DNA of 37,919 bases, from NCBI RefSeq assembly GCF_900491935.1, contig NZ_UEXK01000004.1, forward strand, positions 728,817 to 766,735, in the 5' to 3' direction. Position 1 is the first letter of the stretch. Every line of letters starts with the position of its first letter. The position numbers were made by a program, and so were the translations under genes. This stretch comes from Klenkia terrae. Lineage in GTDB: Bacteria > Actinomycetota > Actinomycetes > Mycobacteriales > Geodermatophilaceae. Positions 27,496 through 35,704 of this stretch are shown here, one piece after another. The notes beneath the pieces were generated by a model that was not told the DNA's origin, did not search any database, and worked only from the letters and a program-made list of their open reading frames with translations.

Positions 27496-28688
27496 CTATA
27501 CCGTCAGCGCGGTCGGGTTGTCGATCACCTCGCCGGGGTCGGTGTTGCGGGTGGGCAGTGCGGTGGGCGCTGGCGGGGTCAGTAGCGCCATTGAGGCCTC
27601 GGAGAGGTAGCGGCGGTCTGAGACCTGCCACTCGTCGTGGGCCTCGATGAGCACGCAGGCGGCCAGCCGCAGCAGGGAGGGGTCGTCGGGGAAGATGCCG
27701 ACGACGTCGGTGCGGCGCTTGACCTCATTGTTCAGCCGTTCCAGCGTGTTGGTCGACCAGATCTTGCGCCAGTGGGCTTGCGGGAAGTCGGCGAAGGCGG
27801 TGATGTCCTCCCGGGCGTCGCGCACGGTGTCGGTGGTAGGCTGGGCGAAGACGGTGCGGATCGCCGCGGCGACCATCTCCGCCTGCCCCTTCGTCGTGCG
27901 CGCGAGGACGTTGCGCATGAAGTGCACCCGGCACCGCTGCCAGACCGCGCCGGCCAGCACGGTGCCGATGGCGTTGGTCAGGCCGCGGTGGGAGTCGGAG
28001 ATGACCAGCTGCACCCCGCCCAGGCCGCGGTCGCGCAGCGAGCGTAGGAAGTCGGTCCAGAACACCTCGTTCTCGCTGTCACCGACGTCGACCCCCAGCA
28101 CCTCCCGCCGGCCGTCAGCGGCCACCCCGGTGGCGATCACCACCGCCCGGGAGACGACCCGGCGGTTGACCCGGGCCTTGCAGTAGGTCGTGTCCAGGAA
28201 CACGTACGGGAAGGGCTGCTCGCCCAGGTCCCGGGACCGCCAGGCGGCGACGTCGGCGTCCAGGCCAGCGCAGATCCGACTGACTTCGCTTCTGCTGATG
28301 CCCGACTCGACGCCGAGGGCGGCGACCAGGTCATCGACCTTGCGGGTCGACACGCCCTCGACGCAGGCCTGCATGACCACCGCGTGCAGCGCGACGTCGA
28401 TCCGCCGTCGAGGTGCCAGCAGGGAGGGGAAGAACGACCCGGTGCGTGTCTTGGGAATCTTCACCGTCGAGTCGCCGGCGGTCGTGGCGACGAGCTTGTC
28501 TCGGGTGCCGTTGCGCTGGTGGTGCGGGTGCCGGTGCGCTCGTGCGGGCCGGCGCCGATCTGTGCGGTTGCCTCGGCGTCGATCAGGGCCTGCAGCATGG
28601 TGTGCAGCAGCCGGCGCATCAGCTCACCGGAGTCGGCGGTGCGGAGTGCCTCGCTCAGCTCGAGCAGGGCAGACTGGTTCAGGGCCAT
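27496..28688 (-). pseudogene. IS256-family transposase, frameshifted
   Basis: The N-terminal part starts at ATG 28688 (MALNQSALLELSEALRTADS) and runs to HERTGTRTT. The frame is then lost near 28518 because one base appears missing in cgcaccaccagcgcaacgg. The expected continuation, QRNGTRDKLVATTAGDST, resumes in the other frame and leads into KIPKTRTGSFFPSLLAPRRR. The rest keeps family motifs: FLDTTYCKAR with the first catalytic Asp, VISDSHRGL with the second, and IWSTNTLERLNNEVKRR with the Glu. The joined length of about 397 residues is normal for the family. A -1 ribosomal slip would restore the product, but no slippery heptamer is present, so a disabling deletion is more likely. Confidence 0.85.
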
Positions 28689-28788
28689 CGTGTGTTCCGT
28701 TCTGCGAGTTCCTTGGCGGGTTCTCACAGAGCTTCACGCGGTGGCCCCTTCGCGTCGGTGACCGACACGGCCATCAAGATCAAGGGCC

Positions 28789-28811
28789 CGATCTACACCA
28801 CTTCAGGGGAC
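28789..28811 (-). repeat. IS256-type terminal inverted repeat, right
   Basis: The sequence cgatctacaccacttcagg then ggac lies 100 bp upstream of the transposase start. It is the imperfect inverted counterpart of 27446-27468. The nuo-like operon starts about 150 bp further on; those 147 bp (28812-28958) show no obvious element except a ribosome site. Confidence 0.65.
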
Positions 28812-28958
28812 TCTCCCCCGGTGCCCGGCAGTCGCCAGCCCTTCGCATCATCCGTAGCCGACGCGGGTAGGTCGCGGCGGCCCAGCGGTGGCCCAGCCCG
28901 CGGCCCAGCCGCAGACTGTCCCAGACGTGCGTCCGGCCGCGAGCAGAAGGTGGTGGCT

Positions 28959-29303
28959 GTGTTTCTCAGTGCTGCAGTGATGCTGGCGCTCGGGGTGGGT
29001 GGTGCCGCCACCGCCTATCTGGTGCACCGGTCGACGTCCGTGGCTGCGTCGTCATTGCCCACGCTGCCGTTCCTATCGGGGTGGAGACCGCCCGAGCACG
29101 CACTCTCGCGGTTCCATGCGCGGTACTACCCGTTGACCCTGATGTTCCTAGCCTTCGACGTGGAGATGCTCTACATGTATCCGTGGGCCACCGTGGTGGG
29201 CCGGGTCGGCGTCTCCGCGGTGGTCGAGATGTTCGCCTTCTTGATTGTCCTCATGGTCGGAGTCGTGTGGGCCTGGCGTGAGGGTGCGTTGCAGTGGACC
29301 TGA
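28959..29303 (+). CDS. nuoA: NuoA-like subunit of a complex-I-type membrane arm
   Basis: A 114-residue, three-helix membrane protein. The family core FDVEMLYMYPWA (FDVE at 66-69) is conserved. The upstream loop aligns with the canonical PYECGFDP-x8-RF, but here reads PFLSGWRPPEHALSRF, so the YECG motif that lies by the quinone cavity in complex I is gone (Cys replaced by Ser40). GTG 28959 is chosen because AGAAGG lies 8 bases before it; GTG 28950/28953 and ATG 28980 are alternatives. It overlaps the next gene by 10 bases and starts an eight-gene operon. The promoter must lie in or next to the IS element. The fold assignment is firm; a normal NADH:quinone role is doubtful. Confidence 0.85.
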   Translation: MFLSAAVMLALGVGGAATAYLVHRSTSVAASSLPTLPFLSGWRPPEHALSRFHARYYPLTLMFLAFDVEMLYMYPWATVVGRVGVSAVVEMFAFLIVLMVGVVWAWREGALQWT

Positions 29304-30463
29304 GCCGGCGCCTGGCCGAGGCTGCGGTCCGGCGCACCTGCGTGCTGGTCGTGGAGGTCCCCGGCTGGGCTGCTACCCGCTACGCCGCGGAGCTCGCCAT
29401 TCGGCGGCGCGGCTGGCGGCTGGCGTCCTCCCCCGCCGACGCCGATGTCCTGCTCACCTGTGGCACTCCGGGACCGCGTCTGGCCGAGGCTGTGGGCCTG
29501 CTCTGGGAGCAGGTGCCCGGACCCCGCGCGAGGGCGACGGTGACGGCGCGCTCCGCGGTCGATGCCGCAATGGAGCAGGCTGCCGCCGCGCTGCTCGACA
29601 CCGGCCACCAGCGGGCGGACGCGGCACAGCGCTCGCCCGACCCGGCCATGGGCACACGCGCCGAGCACGACGAGGACGACGAAGATTCGGGGGGCTCGGA
29701 GAACCAGCACGCCGACGAGGAGCACGCCTCCGACGGGTCGGACGGCGACATGAACGACAGCGACATGAACGACGGTGGCGGCGACATGGACATGGACATG
29801 GAGCCGGGTGGGATTCCGCTCGCAGGTGGGGCGCAGGACCGGGACGGCCTCGAGATGGACGTCCTCCACGTACCGCTGGGACCAGTTCTCCCGCACTGGC
29901 CAGCCGGCCTACTCCTGCACTGCACCCTGTCGGGGGACGTCGTGACGGAGGCCCGACCGGAGGTGCTCGGCGCTGCCGTCGATGCGGTCCCCGATCCGCC
30001 GATGCCCGGTGCGTCCGCGGTGGACCGGTTGGACCGAGCAGCCCGGCTGTTGTACCTCGCCGGCTGGGAGGCCCGGGCGACCGATGCGCTCCGGCTGCGG
30101 GACGATCTCCTGGCGGGCAACGACGATGCGAGTGTGGCGGCCGGGGTGGACCGCCTGGTCGCCCGGATCCGTCGATCATGGGTCCTGCGCTGGTCGTTGC
30201 GGGGGACCGGTCCGATCAGCAGCGGCACCTGCGAGGAGCTCGGGCTCGACGATCGAGCCACCGGCGACGTGCACGACCGGCTGGTGATCTGCCTGACCGA
30301 AGCCCGGTCCGCCCTCGAGGGCGACCGCCTTCCCGCCCCGGTCTCCCCGGAGATCCTGGCCGAGCTCCTGCCGGGGCTGGAAATCGGCGCCGTCCGGCTG
30401 CTGGTCGCCAGCCTGGACCTGGACACCGGTGCCCACCTGTCGACCGGGACGGCGGCGCGATGA
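29294..30463 (+). CDS. Degenerate NuoB-NuoD-like fusion with acidic Met/His linker
   Basis: A 389-residue soluble protein in the position of nuoB-nuoC-nuoD. Residues 15-85 resemble NuoB (ADVLLTCGTPGPRLAEAVGL, then WEQVPGPRA, compared with DVLIVAGTVTxKMAPALRxxYDQMPEP), but no N2-cluster Cys pattern is present. Residues 121-172 form a linker rich in Asp, Glu, Met, His, Gly and Ser (ending GGGDMDMDMEPGG). Residues 185-225 resemble the NuoD start (LGPVLPHWPAGLLLH, then SGDVVTEARPEV, compared with MGPQHPSTHGVLRL), with the quinone-site HPSTHG lost. Residues 295-330 (LRGTGPISSGTCEELGLDD) recall the NuoD/hydrogenase large-subunit core. It overlaps nuoA by 10 and nuoH by 4 bases. The homology is read by eye and needs profile search; function is unknown. 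Confidence 0.65.
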   Translation: MDLSRRLAEAAVRRTCVLVVEVPGWAATRYAAELAIRRRGWRLASSPADADVLLTCGTPGPRLAEAVGLLWEQVPGPRARATVTARSAVDAAMEQAAAALLDTGHQRADAAQRSPDPAMGTRAEHDEDDEDSGGSENQHADEEHASDGSDGDMNDSDMNDGGGDMDMDMEPGGIPLAGGAQDRDGLEMDVLHVPLGPVLPHWPAGLLLHCTLSGDVVTEARPEVLGAAVDAVPDPPMPGASAVDRLDRAARLLYLAGWEARATDALRLRDDLLAGNDDASVAAGVDRLVARIRRSWVLRWSLRGTGPISSGTCEELGLDDRATGDVHDRLVICLTEARSALEGDRLPAPVSPEILAELLPGLEIGAVRLLVASLDLDTGAHLSTGTAAR

Positions 30464-31401
30464 ACGCCGTCGAGATCGTCCAGGTGTCCGCGGCCTGGGC
30501 GCCGCTGGGGGCCCTGCTCCTGCTGGCCCTGGCCACGGTGGCCACCGGGCTCGACGGTGCCATCGCTGCCCGCGCTGCGGGTCACCCCTGGCAGCAGGGC
30601 CTGCGTCTGCCCTGGGCGGAGACCGCTCGGCTGCTGCGCCAGCGCCGGAGAACGACCGTCGCGGCCGACCGGCTGCTGTGGCGGACCGCCGGTGCGGGCC
30701 TGCTGGTCACCGCCCTGCTCAAGATCGTCGTCGTGCCGCTCGGTGCCTGGACGTTGTCGGACATGTCCGTCGGGCTCGTCTGGTTCAACGCCATGGACAT
30801 CCTGGTCTGGGCGCTGGTCTGGCTCGCCGGCTGGGGGCCCAACAGCGCGCACTCGCTGATCGGCGGCTACCGCTTCCTCGGCCAGGCACTGTCCTACGAG
30901 TTGCCGCTGATGTTCGCCCTGACGGCGCCGGCGACCGCGGCGGGAAGCCTGCGGGTCGGCGACATCGTCACCGCCCAGCAGGGCCTGTGGTTCATCGTCT
31001 GGATGCCGGTCGCATTCCTCGTCTTCTGCGCTGCCCTGATGGGATTCTCGGTGTGGGGCCCGTTCAGCACCCCGTTCGGCGCCGACATCGCCGGCGGAGT
31101 CCTCGCCGAGACGTCCGGGATCGACCGGTGGCTGCTGCTGGCCGGGCGCTGGGCGCTGCTGACCGCCGGTTCAGCCTTCGGCGTCACGCTCTTCCTCGGC
31201 GGGGGCGCCGGCCCCGTCTTACCGGCCTGGCTGTGGGTGCTGGTCAAGACCGGGATTCTCCTGGCCGCCCTGGTCCTGCTCCGCCGACGGCTGCCCGCAC
31301 TGCGCCCCGACCGCATCGCCGCGGCTGCCTGGCTGGTCGTGCTGCCGCTGGTCCTGCTCCAGGTTCTCATCGTCTCCGTCGTCGTCGTGGGAAGAGGCTG
31401 A
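30460..31401 (+). CDS. nuoH: NuoH-like subunit with eroded quinone chamber
   Basis: A 313-residue, roughly eight-helix membrane protein. GWGPNSAHSLIGGYRFLGQA then LSYEL (Glu147), FLGGGAGPVLPAWLWVLVKT and the C-terminal RRRLPALRPDR segment match NuoH/ND1. The chamber-forming parts are altered. The canonical PEAExEL...TEYSG loop is PFSTPFGADI then AGGVLAETSG, keeping only the last Glu (Glu217). The RYGPNRVGP segment after TM1 is replaced by an unrelated Arg-rich stretch. It is therefore unlikely to bind quinone in the usual way, although the helices linking to the antiporter subunits remain. ATG 30460 overlaps the fusion gene by 4 bases. Confidence 0.85.
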   Translation: MNAVEIVQVSAAWAPLGALLLLALATVATGLDGAIAARAAGHPWQQGLRLPWAETARLLRQRRRTTVAADRLLWRTAGAGLLVTALLKIVVVPLGAWTLSDMSVGLVWFNAMDILVWALVWLAGWGPNSAHSLIGGYRFLGQALSYELPLMFALTAPATAAGSLRVGDIVTAQQGLWFIVWMPVAFLVFCAALMGFSVWGPFSTPFGADIAGGVLAETSGIDRWLLLAGRWALLTAGSAFGVTLFLGGGAGPVLPAWLWVLVKTGILLAALVLLRRRLPALRPDRIAAAAWLVVLPLVLLQVLIVSVVVVGRG

Positions 31402-31402
31402 G

Positions 31403-31966
31403 ATGCTCACCGACATCGTCTTCTGGGTACTGGCCGTGATCGCCGTCGCCGCCGGGGTCGCGGTCTTCGTGGTCGACTCCATGGCCCGCGCCACCTACGC
31501 CCTGGCCGCCTCGTTCGTCGCGGTCGGCCTGAGCCTGCTGCTGATGAATCTCGAGTTCATCGGGGTCATCACCGTGCTGATGATGGTCATGGAGATGGCG
31601 ATCATGGCCATCTACATGATCATGTTCATGGGCATGAACCCGGCACTCATGCCGATGAACATGGTGCACAGCGCAAAGGGCGCCCTGTCCGTCGCCGTCG
31701 GCACGTTCGCCGTCCTGGCCACCGGTGCGCTGTTCATCCCGTGGCCCAGCCGCCGGGGCGTCACCGGTACCGACCTCACCGTCGCCCTCGGCGAAGCGCT
31801 CATGGGCCCGAAGATGCTGGTGATGATCACGGTCAGCCCGGTTCTCTTCGCCACCATCGTCGCCGCGATCGTGCTCGCTGCCCCCAGCGGCCGCTACGAC
31901 CGGCTCGGCGACGACCTGCGTCGGCGCTCTGCCACGGCCCGCCGGCCCGAGGGGGTGCAGCGATGA
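31403..31966 (+). CDS. nuoJ: NuoJ-like subunit with Met-rich third helix
   Basis: A 187-residue, five-helix membrane protein in the NuoJ position. TM3 normally carries the VYxGAVMVLFLFV pi-bulge motif. Here residues 57-88 contain 12 Met in 29 positions (M60-M87, for example MMVMEMAIMAIYMIMFMGM), with a buried Glu64 where the conserved Gly would be. Such Met density is outside the NuoJ pattern and suggests a changed pore or a soft-metal contact. GAAGAGG precedes ATG 31403. It overlaps nuoK by 4 bases. The NuoJ identity rests mainly on order and topology. Confidence 0.78.
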   Translation: MLTDIVFWVLAVIAVAAGVAVFVVDSMARATYALAASFVAVGLSLLLMNLEFIGVITVLMMVMEMAIMAIYMIMFMGMNPALMPMNMVHSAKGALSVAVGTFAVLATGALFIPWPSRRGVTGTDLTVALGEALMGPKMLVMITVSPVLFATIVAAIVLAAPSGRYDRLGDDLRRRSATARRPEGVQR

Positions 31967-32265
31967 CCTTGCAGACCGTGCTCCTGGTCGCCGCTGCGCT
32001 GTTCAGCGTGGGTCTGTACGGCGCGATCTCCCAGCAGGTCGTCGTCATGGTCATGATGGGCCTGGAACTCATGCTCAACGGCGTCATCCTGGCCGCCGCG
32101 GGCTTCTGGTGGTTCCTCTCCCCCGCCCCCGACGGGCAGGTCCTCCTGCTCGTGGTGATCACCGCGATGACCGTGGAGATGGCCATGGGTTTCGGGGTCG
32201 CCACCCTGCTGCACCGCAGCCGTGACGCCGACATGACCGACATGGCCACGGATCTGTCGCAGTGA
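31963..32265 (+). CDS. nuoK: NuoK-like subunit
   Basis: A 100-residue, three-helix membrane protein related to NuoK/MrpC. Both membrane glutamates of the family are kept: GLELMLNGVILAAAGF (TM2, equivalent of E. coli Glu36) and TAMTVEMAMGFGVATLL (TM3, equivalent of Glu72). These form the ion path next to NuoJ and NuoN, so the E-channel route looks functional. TM1-2 is Met-enriched (VVVMVMMG). It overlaps nuoJ and nuoL by 4 bases each. Alternative identity: an Mrp-type C subunit, but the order A-x-H-J-K-L-M-N argues for the complex I lineage. Confidence 0.88.
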   Translation: MTLQTVLLVAAALFSVGLYGAISQQVVVMVMMGLELMLNGVILAAAGFWWFLSPAPDGQVLLLVVITAMTVEMAMGFGVATLLHRSRDADMTDMATDLSQ

Positions 32266-34136
32266 GCGGTGCAACGGGGACGAGCACCGCCGGCGTGGTC
32301 CTGCTGTGGACCTTCATCGTCCTCCCGGCGGTCGCCGGTGCCGCGTTGTGCCTGGTCGGGCGGCGCGCGGACCGTCCGGCGCCGGCCGTGTCCGTCACTG
32401 CGGCCGCGCTGGCCCTCGGCGCCGCGATCGCCGTGGCGGTGCTGCGCCCGCAGACCGCCGTGCCGTTCCTGCCCGGCGCCGACTTCGGCCTGGCCGTCGA
32501 CGCGCTCTCGGCGGTCGTCGTCGTGACGGTCGCGGCGGTGACCCTGCTGGTGCTGCTGTTCGCCACCGCGGACATCGATGACCGGCCGGCCCGCTTCCAC
32601 GGCCTGATGCTGCTGTTCGCCGCCGCGGTCGGGATCACCGCAACCGCCACGACACTGCCGGCTCTGCTGTTCTCCTGGGAGATCATGGGGGCGACGTCGT
32701 TCGCGCTGATCGGCTACTGGTGGCGCGAGCCCGACCGGGTCTCGGCCGGGACGACGGCGTTCCTCACCACCCGCACCGCCGACCTCGGGCTCTACCTTGC
32801 CGCCGGCGCCGCCCTCGCCGGTGGCAGCAGTCTGGTGCTGGCTGACCTGCCCGGCGCGGCCGACCCCTGGCGGGACGTCGTGACTGCCGGGATCCTGGTC
32901 GCGGCGCTGGGCAAGGCCGCACAGCTGCCCTTCTCCTTCTGGTTGTCCCGGGCGATGGAGGGCCCCAGCCCGGTCAGCGCCCTGCTGCACTCCGCCGCCA
33001 TGGTGGCGATGGGCGGCTACCTGCTCCTGCGCATCGAGCCCCTGCTGGCGGCCACCGGGTGGGCGGCGACCACGACGGCCTGGATTGGTGCGCTCACCGC
33101 GCTCGCCCTCGGTGCGGTCGCCGTTGCACAAAGCGATCTCAAGCAGCTGCTGGCCGCCTCCACCTCCGCGCAGCTGGGCTTCGTCGTGCTCGCCGCCGGT
33201 GTCGCGAACGTGTCCGGCGGCGTCGCGCAGCTGGTGGCGCACGCCGCGACCAAGGCACTGCTGTTCCTTGTCGCCGGGGCCTGGCTGACCGCCCTGGGCA
33301 CCAAGCAGCTGTCCGCCCTGCGCGGCGCCGCGCGGCGCTGGCCGGTCGTCGGCGTGGCCGCCGCGATCGGTGCGTTGTCGCTGGCCGGGGTGGTGCCGCT
33401 GTCGCTGTGGGCCACCAAGGACGACGTCCTCGCCGCCGCGCGGGAGCAGTCCCTGGCGCTCTACCTCGTCGGCCTGGCCGCCGCCGCGCTGTCGGCCGCC
33501 TACGCCGGCAAGGTGCTGTGGATCGTCTGGCGGGACCGGCCCGCCGATGCCGAGGCCGGGTACGACACCGAGCAGGAAGGCACCAGGCACGTCGGCGTCG
33601 CGGAGAAAATCTCCCTGGTGGTCCTGGCCGGTGGCGCTGCCGTCCTGGGGCTGCTCGTCTGGCCGCCCGTCGGCGAGGCTCTCCGCCGTGCCCTCGGTGA
33701 GACCGCGGCCCCCAGGCCCGGCGTCCTGGAGCTTGCGATCTCGGCCGTGCTGGCCGTCGTGGTGGTGCTGGCCGTGGCCCGCTGGCCGCTGCCCGAGCCG
33801 CGCTGGGCCGCGCGGTGGCTGGGGCTCGGGCCGGCGACGCAGGCGCTGGTCGTCCGGCCGGTGCTGCAAGTGGCCGAGGCGCTGGCCCGCTTCGACGACC
33901 GGGTGCTCGACCGGGCGGTGGACGCCACCGGCCCTGGCACCGTCCGCGCCGCAACGGTCGCCGCCGAGGTCGACGATCGCGGCGTCGACCGCGCGGTCCA
34001 GGGGGTGGCCACCGGGACCCGCCGGCTCGGCGGCCTGGTCCGGCGAACCCAGACCGGCCAGCTGCACGAGTACTACATCCAGGCCGCCGTGGTTCTGGGC
34101 GCAGGTCTGGTCCTGTTGCTGGTGGTGCTCATATGA
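32262..34136 (+). CDS. nuoL: NuoL-like antiporter subunit
   Basis: A 624-residue, multi-helix proton/ion antiporter-like subunit. Key channel residues are present: Glu140 in SWEIMGATSFALIGYWW (TM5), Lys218 in GKAAQLPFSFWL (TM7), AMEGPSPVSALLHSAAM, and TKDDV in the TM12 region. The C-terminus has the long amphipathic segment (RFDDRVLDRAVDATGPG, then RRTQTGQLHEYY) and a last helix, so the lateral arm is kept. The His of the usual PLHTWLPDAM is replaced (PFSFWLSRAM). GTG 32262 overlaps nuoK. A 70-bp gap separates it from nuoM. Ion translocation is the expected role. Confidence 0.9.
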   Translation: MSGATGTSTAGVVLLWTFIVLPAVAGAALCLVGRRADRPAPAVSVTAAALALGAAIAVAVLRPQTAVPFLPGADFGLAVDALSAVVVVTVAAVTLLVLLFATADIDDRPARFHGLMLLFAAAVGITATATTLPALLFSWEIMGATSFALIGYWWREPDRVSAGTTAFLTTRTADLGLYLAAGAALAGGSSLVLADLPGAADPWRDVVTAGILVAALGKAAQLPFSFWLSRAMEGPSPVSALLHSAAMVAMGGYLLLRIEPLLAATGWAATTTAWIGALTALALGAVAVAQSDLKQLLAASTSAQLGFVVLAAGVANVSGGVAQLVAHAATKALLFLVAGAWLTALGTKQLSALRGAARRWPVVGVAAAIGALSLAGVVPLSLWATKDDVLAAAREQSLALYLVGLAAAALSAAYAGKVLWIVWRDRPADAEAGYDTEQEGTRHVGVAEKISLVVLAGGAAVLGLLVWPPVGEALRRALGETAAPRPGVLELAISAVLAVVVVLAVARWPLPEPRWAARWLGLGPATQALVVRPVLQVAEALARFDDRVLDRAVDATGPGTVRAATVAAEVDDRGVDRAVQGVATGTRRLGGLVRRTQTGQLHEYYIQAAVVLGAGLVLLLVVLI

Positions 34137-34206
34137 CGGCGACCCGCTCCCACAACGGGACACCCGGAGGACGACTGTCGGACATCTGCAGGAAGGGAGC
34201 GCTTTC

Positions 34207-35697
34207 GTGCTCAGCCTGATCGTATTCCTGCCCCTCGCCGCGGCCCTGATCCTGGCGGTGCTGCCCGCCATGCCCGACCGTGCCGCCCGCTGGTCCTGGC
34301 TGGTGGTCACCGTCGCCGAGCTCCTCCTCATCGGGGTGCTCGTCGCCGGATACGACACGCCCCCGGACGGCGGCCTGGCCTTCGAGGAACGGCTGCGCTG
34401 GATCCCGTCGGTCAACAGCAGCTACCACGTCGGCGTCGACGGGTTGTCCCTGCCGCTGGTCGCCCTGACCGCGGTGGTCTTCACCGCCTGCGCGGTGTAT
34501 GCGATCCGCGAGGACCGCCGGCCGCGTCAGCAGGCGGCGCTGTTCCTCTTCCTGCAGTCGGTGTCCCTGGGCCTGTTCGTCGCCCAGGACCTCATTCTGT
34601 TCTTCCTGTTCTTCGACCTGTCGATCGTCGGCATGTACTTCGCCATCGCCGGGTGGGGACACGGCAACGCGGCCCGCTCGGCGCTGAAGTTCTTCCTTTA
34701 CACCTTCCTGGGCAGCCTGGCCCTGCTGCTAGGGTTCATCGGCCTCTACCTGGCCGCCGATCCGCACACCTTCGACATCCCCGAGCTGGTGGCCGCCGCG
34801 CCGCTGGCCGGGCGCCCCGTCGTCGGCGGGCTGGTGCTTGCCGCGATCCTGCTCGGTCTGGCCGTCAAGACCCCGACCGTGCCCTTCCACACCTGGCTGC
34901 CGCCGGCGCACACCGACGCCAGCGCCGTCGGCTCGGCCGTGCTGGCCGCGATCCTGCTGAAGATGGGCACCTACGGCTTCGTCCGGATCGCCATGCCGGT
35001 GCTGCCCGAGGCGTGGCAGGCGTGGTCCTGGGTCATCCTGATCGTCGGGATCGTCTCGGTGCTGTACGGCGCACTCGTGGCCCTGGCGCAGAGCAACGTC
35101 AAGCGGATGATCGCCTACACCTCGGTCAACCACATGGGCTACGTCGTCGTGGCCGTCGGCGCCGCCGGGATCCTCGCCGACGACACGGCCGCGGCCCGCG
35201 AGCTGGCGGTCGTCGGCGCGGTCACCCAGATGGTCAGCCACGGCCTGATCACCGCGGCGCTGTTCCTGCTGGCCGGGGTCCTGTACGACCGCCGCGAGAC
35301 CTATGAGATGGGTGAGTTCGGCGGCCTGGCCGACCCGGCCCCGCGGTTCGCGACGCTGTTCGCCATCGGGGGGTTCGCCTCGCTGGGCCTGCCGGCATTC
35401 AGCGGGTTCATCGCCGAGTTCCAGGTCTTCGCCGGCAGCATCGGCGCCACCTGGGTCGCCGCCCTCGCGCTGCCCGGCATCCTGATCACCGCCGCACTGT
35501 TCCTCCGCTCGGCTCAGAAGCTGCTCACCGGCACCGTGGGGGGCCGGGCCGTCGGGTTTCCCGATCTGCACCTGCGCGAGACCCTGCCGATCGCGGGGCT
35601 GCTGGTGCTCGCCTTGTTCATCGGTGTCGTCCCGTGGCCGCTGCTGGACCTGATCGCCCCCGGCTCGGCCGCCGTGGTCGAACTGGTCAGCCGGTAG
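34207..35697 (+). CDS. nuoM: NuoM-like antiporter subunit
   Basis: A 496-residue antiporter-like subunit. HVGVDGLSLPLV at the start of the core, Lys221 in AVKTPTVPFHTWLPPAH (TM7) and Lys252 in LLKMGTYGF (TM8) are conserved. The essential TM5 Glu (FFELMLIPM in normal NuoM, Glu144 of E. coli) is Asp137 here (FFDLSIVGMYF), and the following Pro is Gly. GTG 34207 is chosen because GGAAGGGAG lies about 8 bases upstream and VLSLIVFLPLAAAL fits the family. The preceding 70 bp carry no gene. It is part of the same operon, 7 bp before nuoN. Confidence 0.9.
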   Translation: MLSLIVFLPLAAALILAVLPAMPDRAARWSWLVVTVAELLLIGVLVAGYDTPPDGGLAFEERLRWIPSVNSSYHVGVDGLSLPLVALTAVVFTACAVYAIREDRRPRQQAALFLFLQSVSLGLFVAQDLILFFLFFDLSIVGMYFAIAGWGHGNAARSALKFFLYTFLGSLALLLGFIGLYLAADPHTFDIPELVAAAPLAGRPVVGGLVLAAILLGLAVKTPTVPFHTWLPPAHTDASAVGSAVLAAILLKMGTYGFVRIAMPVLPEAWQAWSWVILIVGIVSVLYGALVALAQSNVKRMIAYTSVNHMGYVVVAVGAAGILADDTAAARELAVVGAVTQMVSHGLITAALFLLAGVLYDRRETYEMGEFGGLADPAPRFATLFAIGGFASLGLPAFSGFIAEFQVFAGSIGATWVAALALPGILITAALFLRSAQKLLTGTVGGRAVGFPDLHLRETLPIAGLLVLALFIGVVPWPLLDLIAPGSAAVVELVSR

Positions 35698-35704
35698 GCG
35701 CATC

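Larger units (their letters stand above)
27446..28811 (-). mobile_element. IS256-family insertion sequence
   Basis: A roughly 1.37-kb element bounded by imperfect terminal inverted repeats (27446-27468 and 28789-28811, 19 of 23 bases matching) around a leftward transposase gene. Length and layout fit IS256-family elements. I found no clear 8-9 bp target duplication at these edges, so the exact boundaries are approximate or one end has been altered. It sits directly upstream of the nuo-like operon, pointing away from it. The transposase carries a frameshift, so the copy is probably inactive unless that is a sequencing error. Confidence 0.75.

Noticed and set aside
28461-28688. The N-terminal transposase piece as a separate small gene
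   Set aside because: It continues the IS256 transposase in sequence and spacing after a one-base shift, so it is one broken gene.
34133-34219. A short frame (MTATRSHNGTPGGRLSD...) starting at an ATGA overlap with the nuoL stop
   Set aside because: Only 28 residues, no conserved feature, and it overlaps the nuoM ribosome site and start.
31833-34415. An 860-codon leftward open frame opposite nuoK, nuoL and the start of nuoM
   Set aside because: It is a high-GC antisense shadow: Gly/Arg/Gln/His-rich translation with no domain, fully covered by conserved nuo coding sequence.
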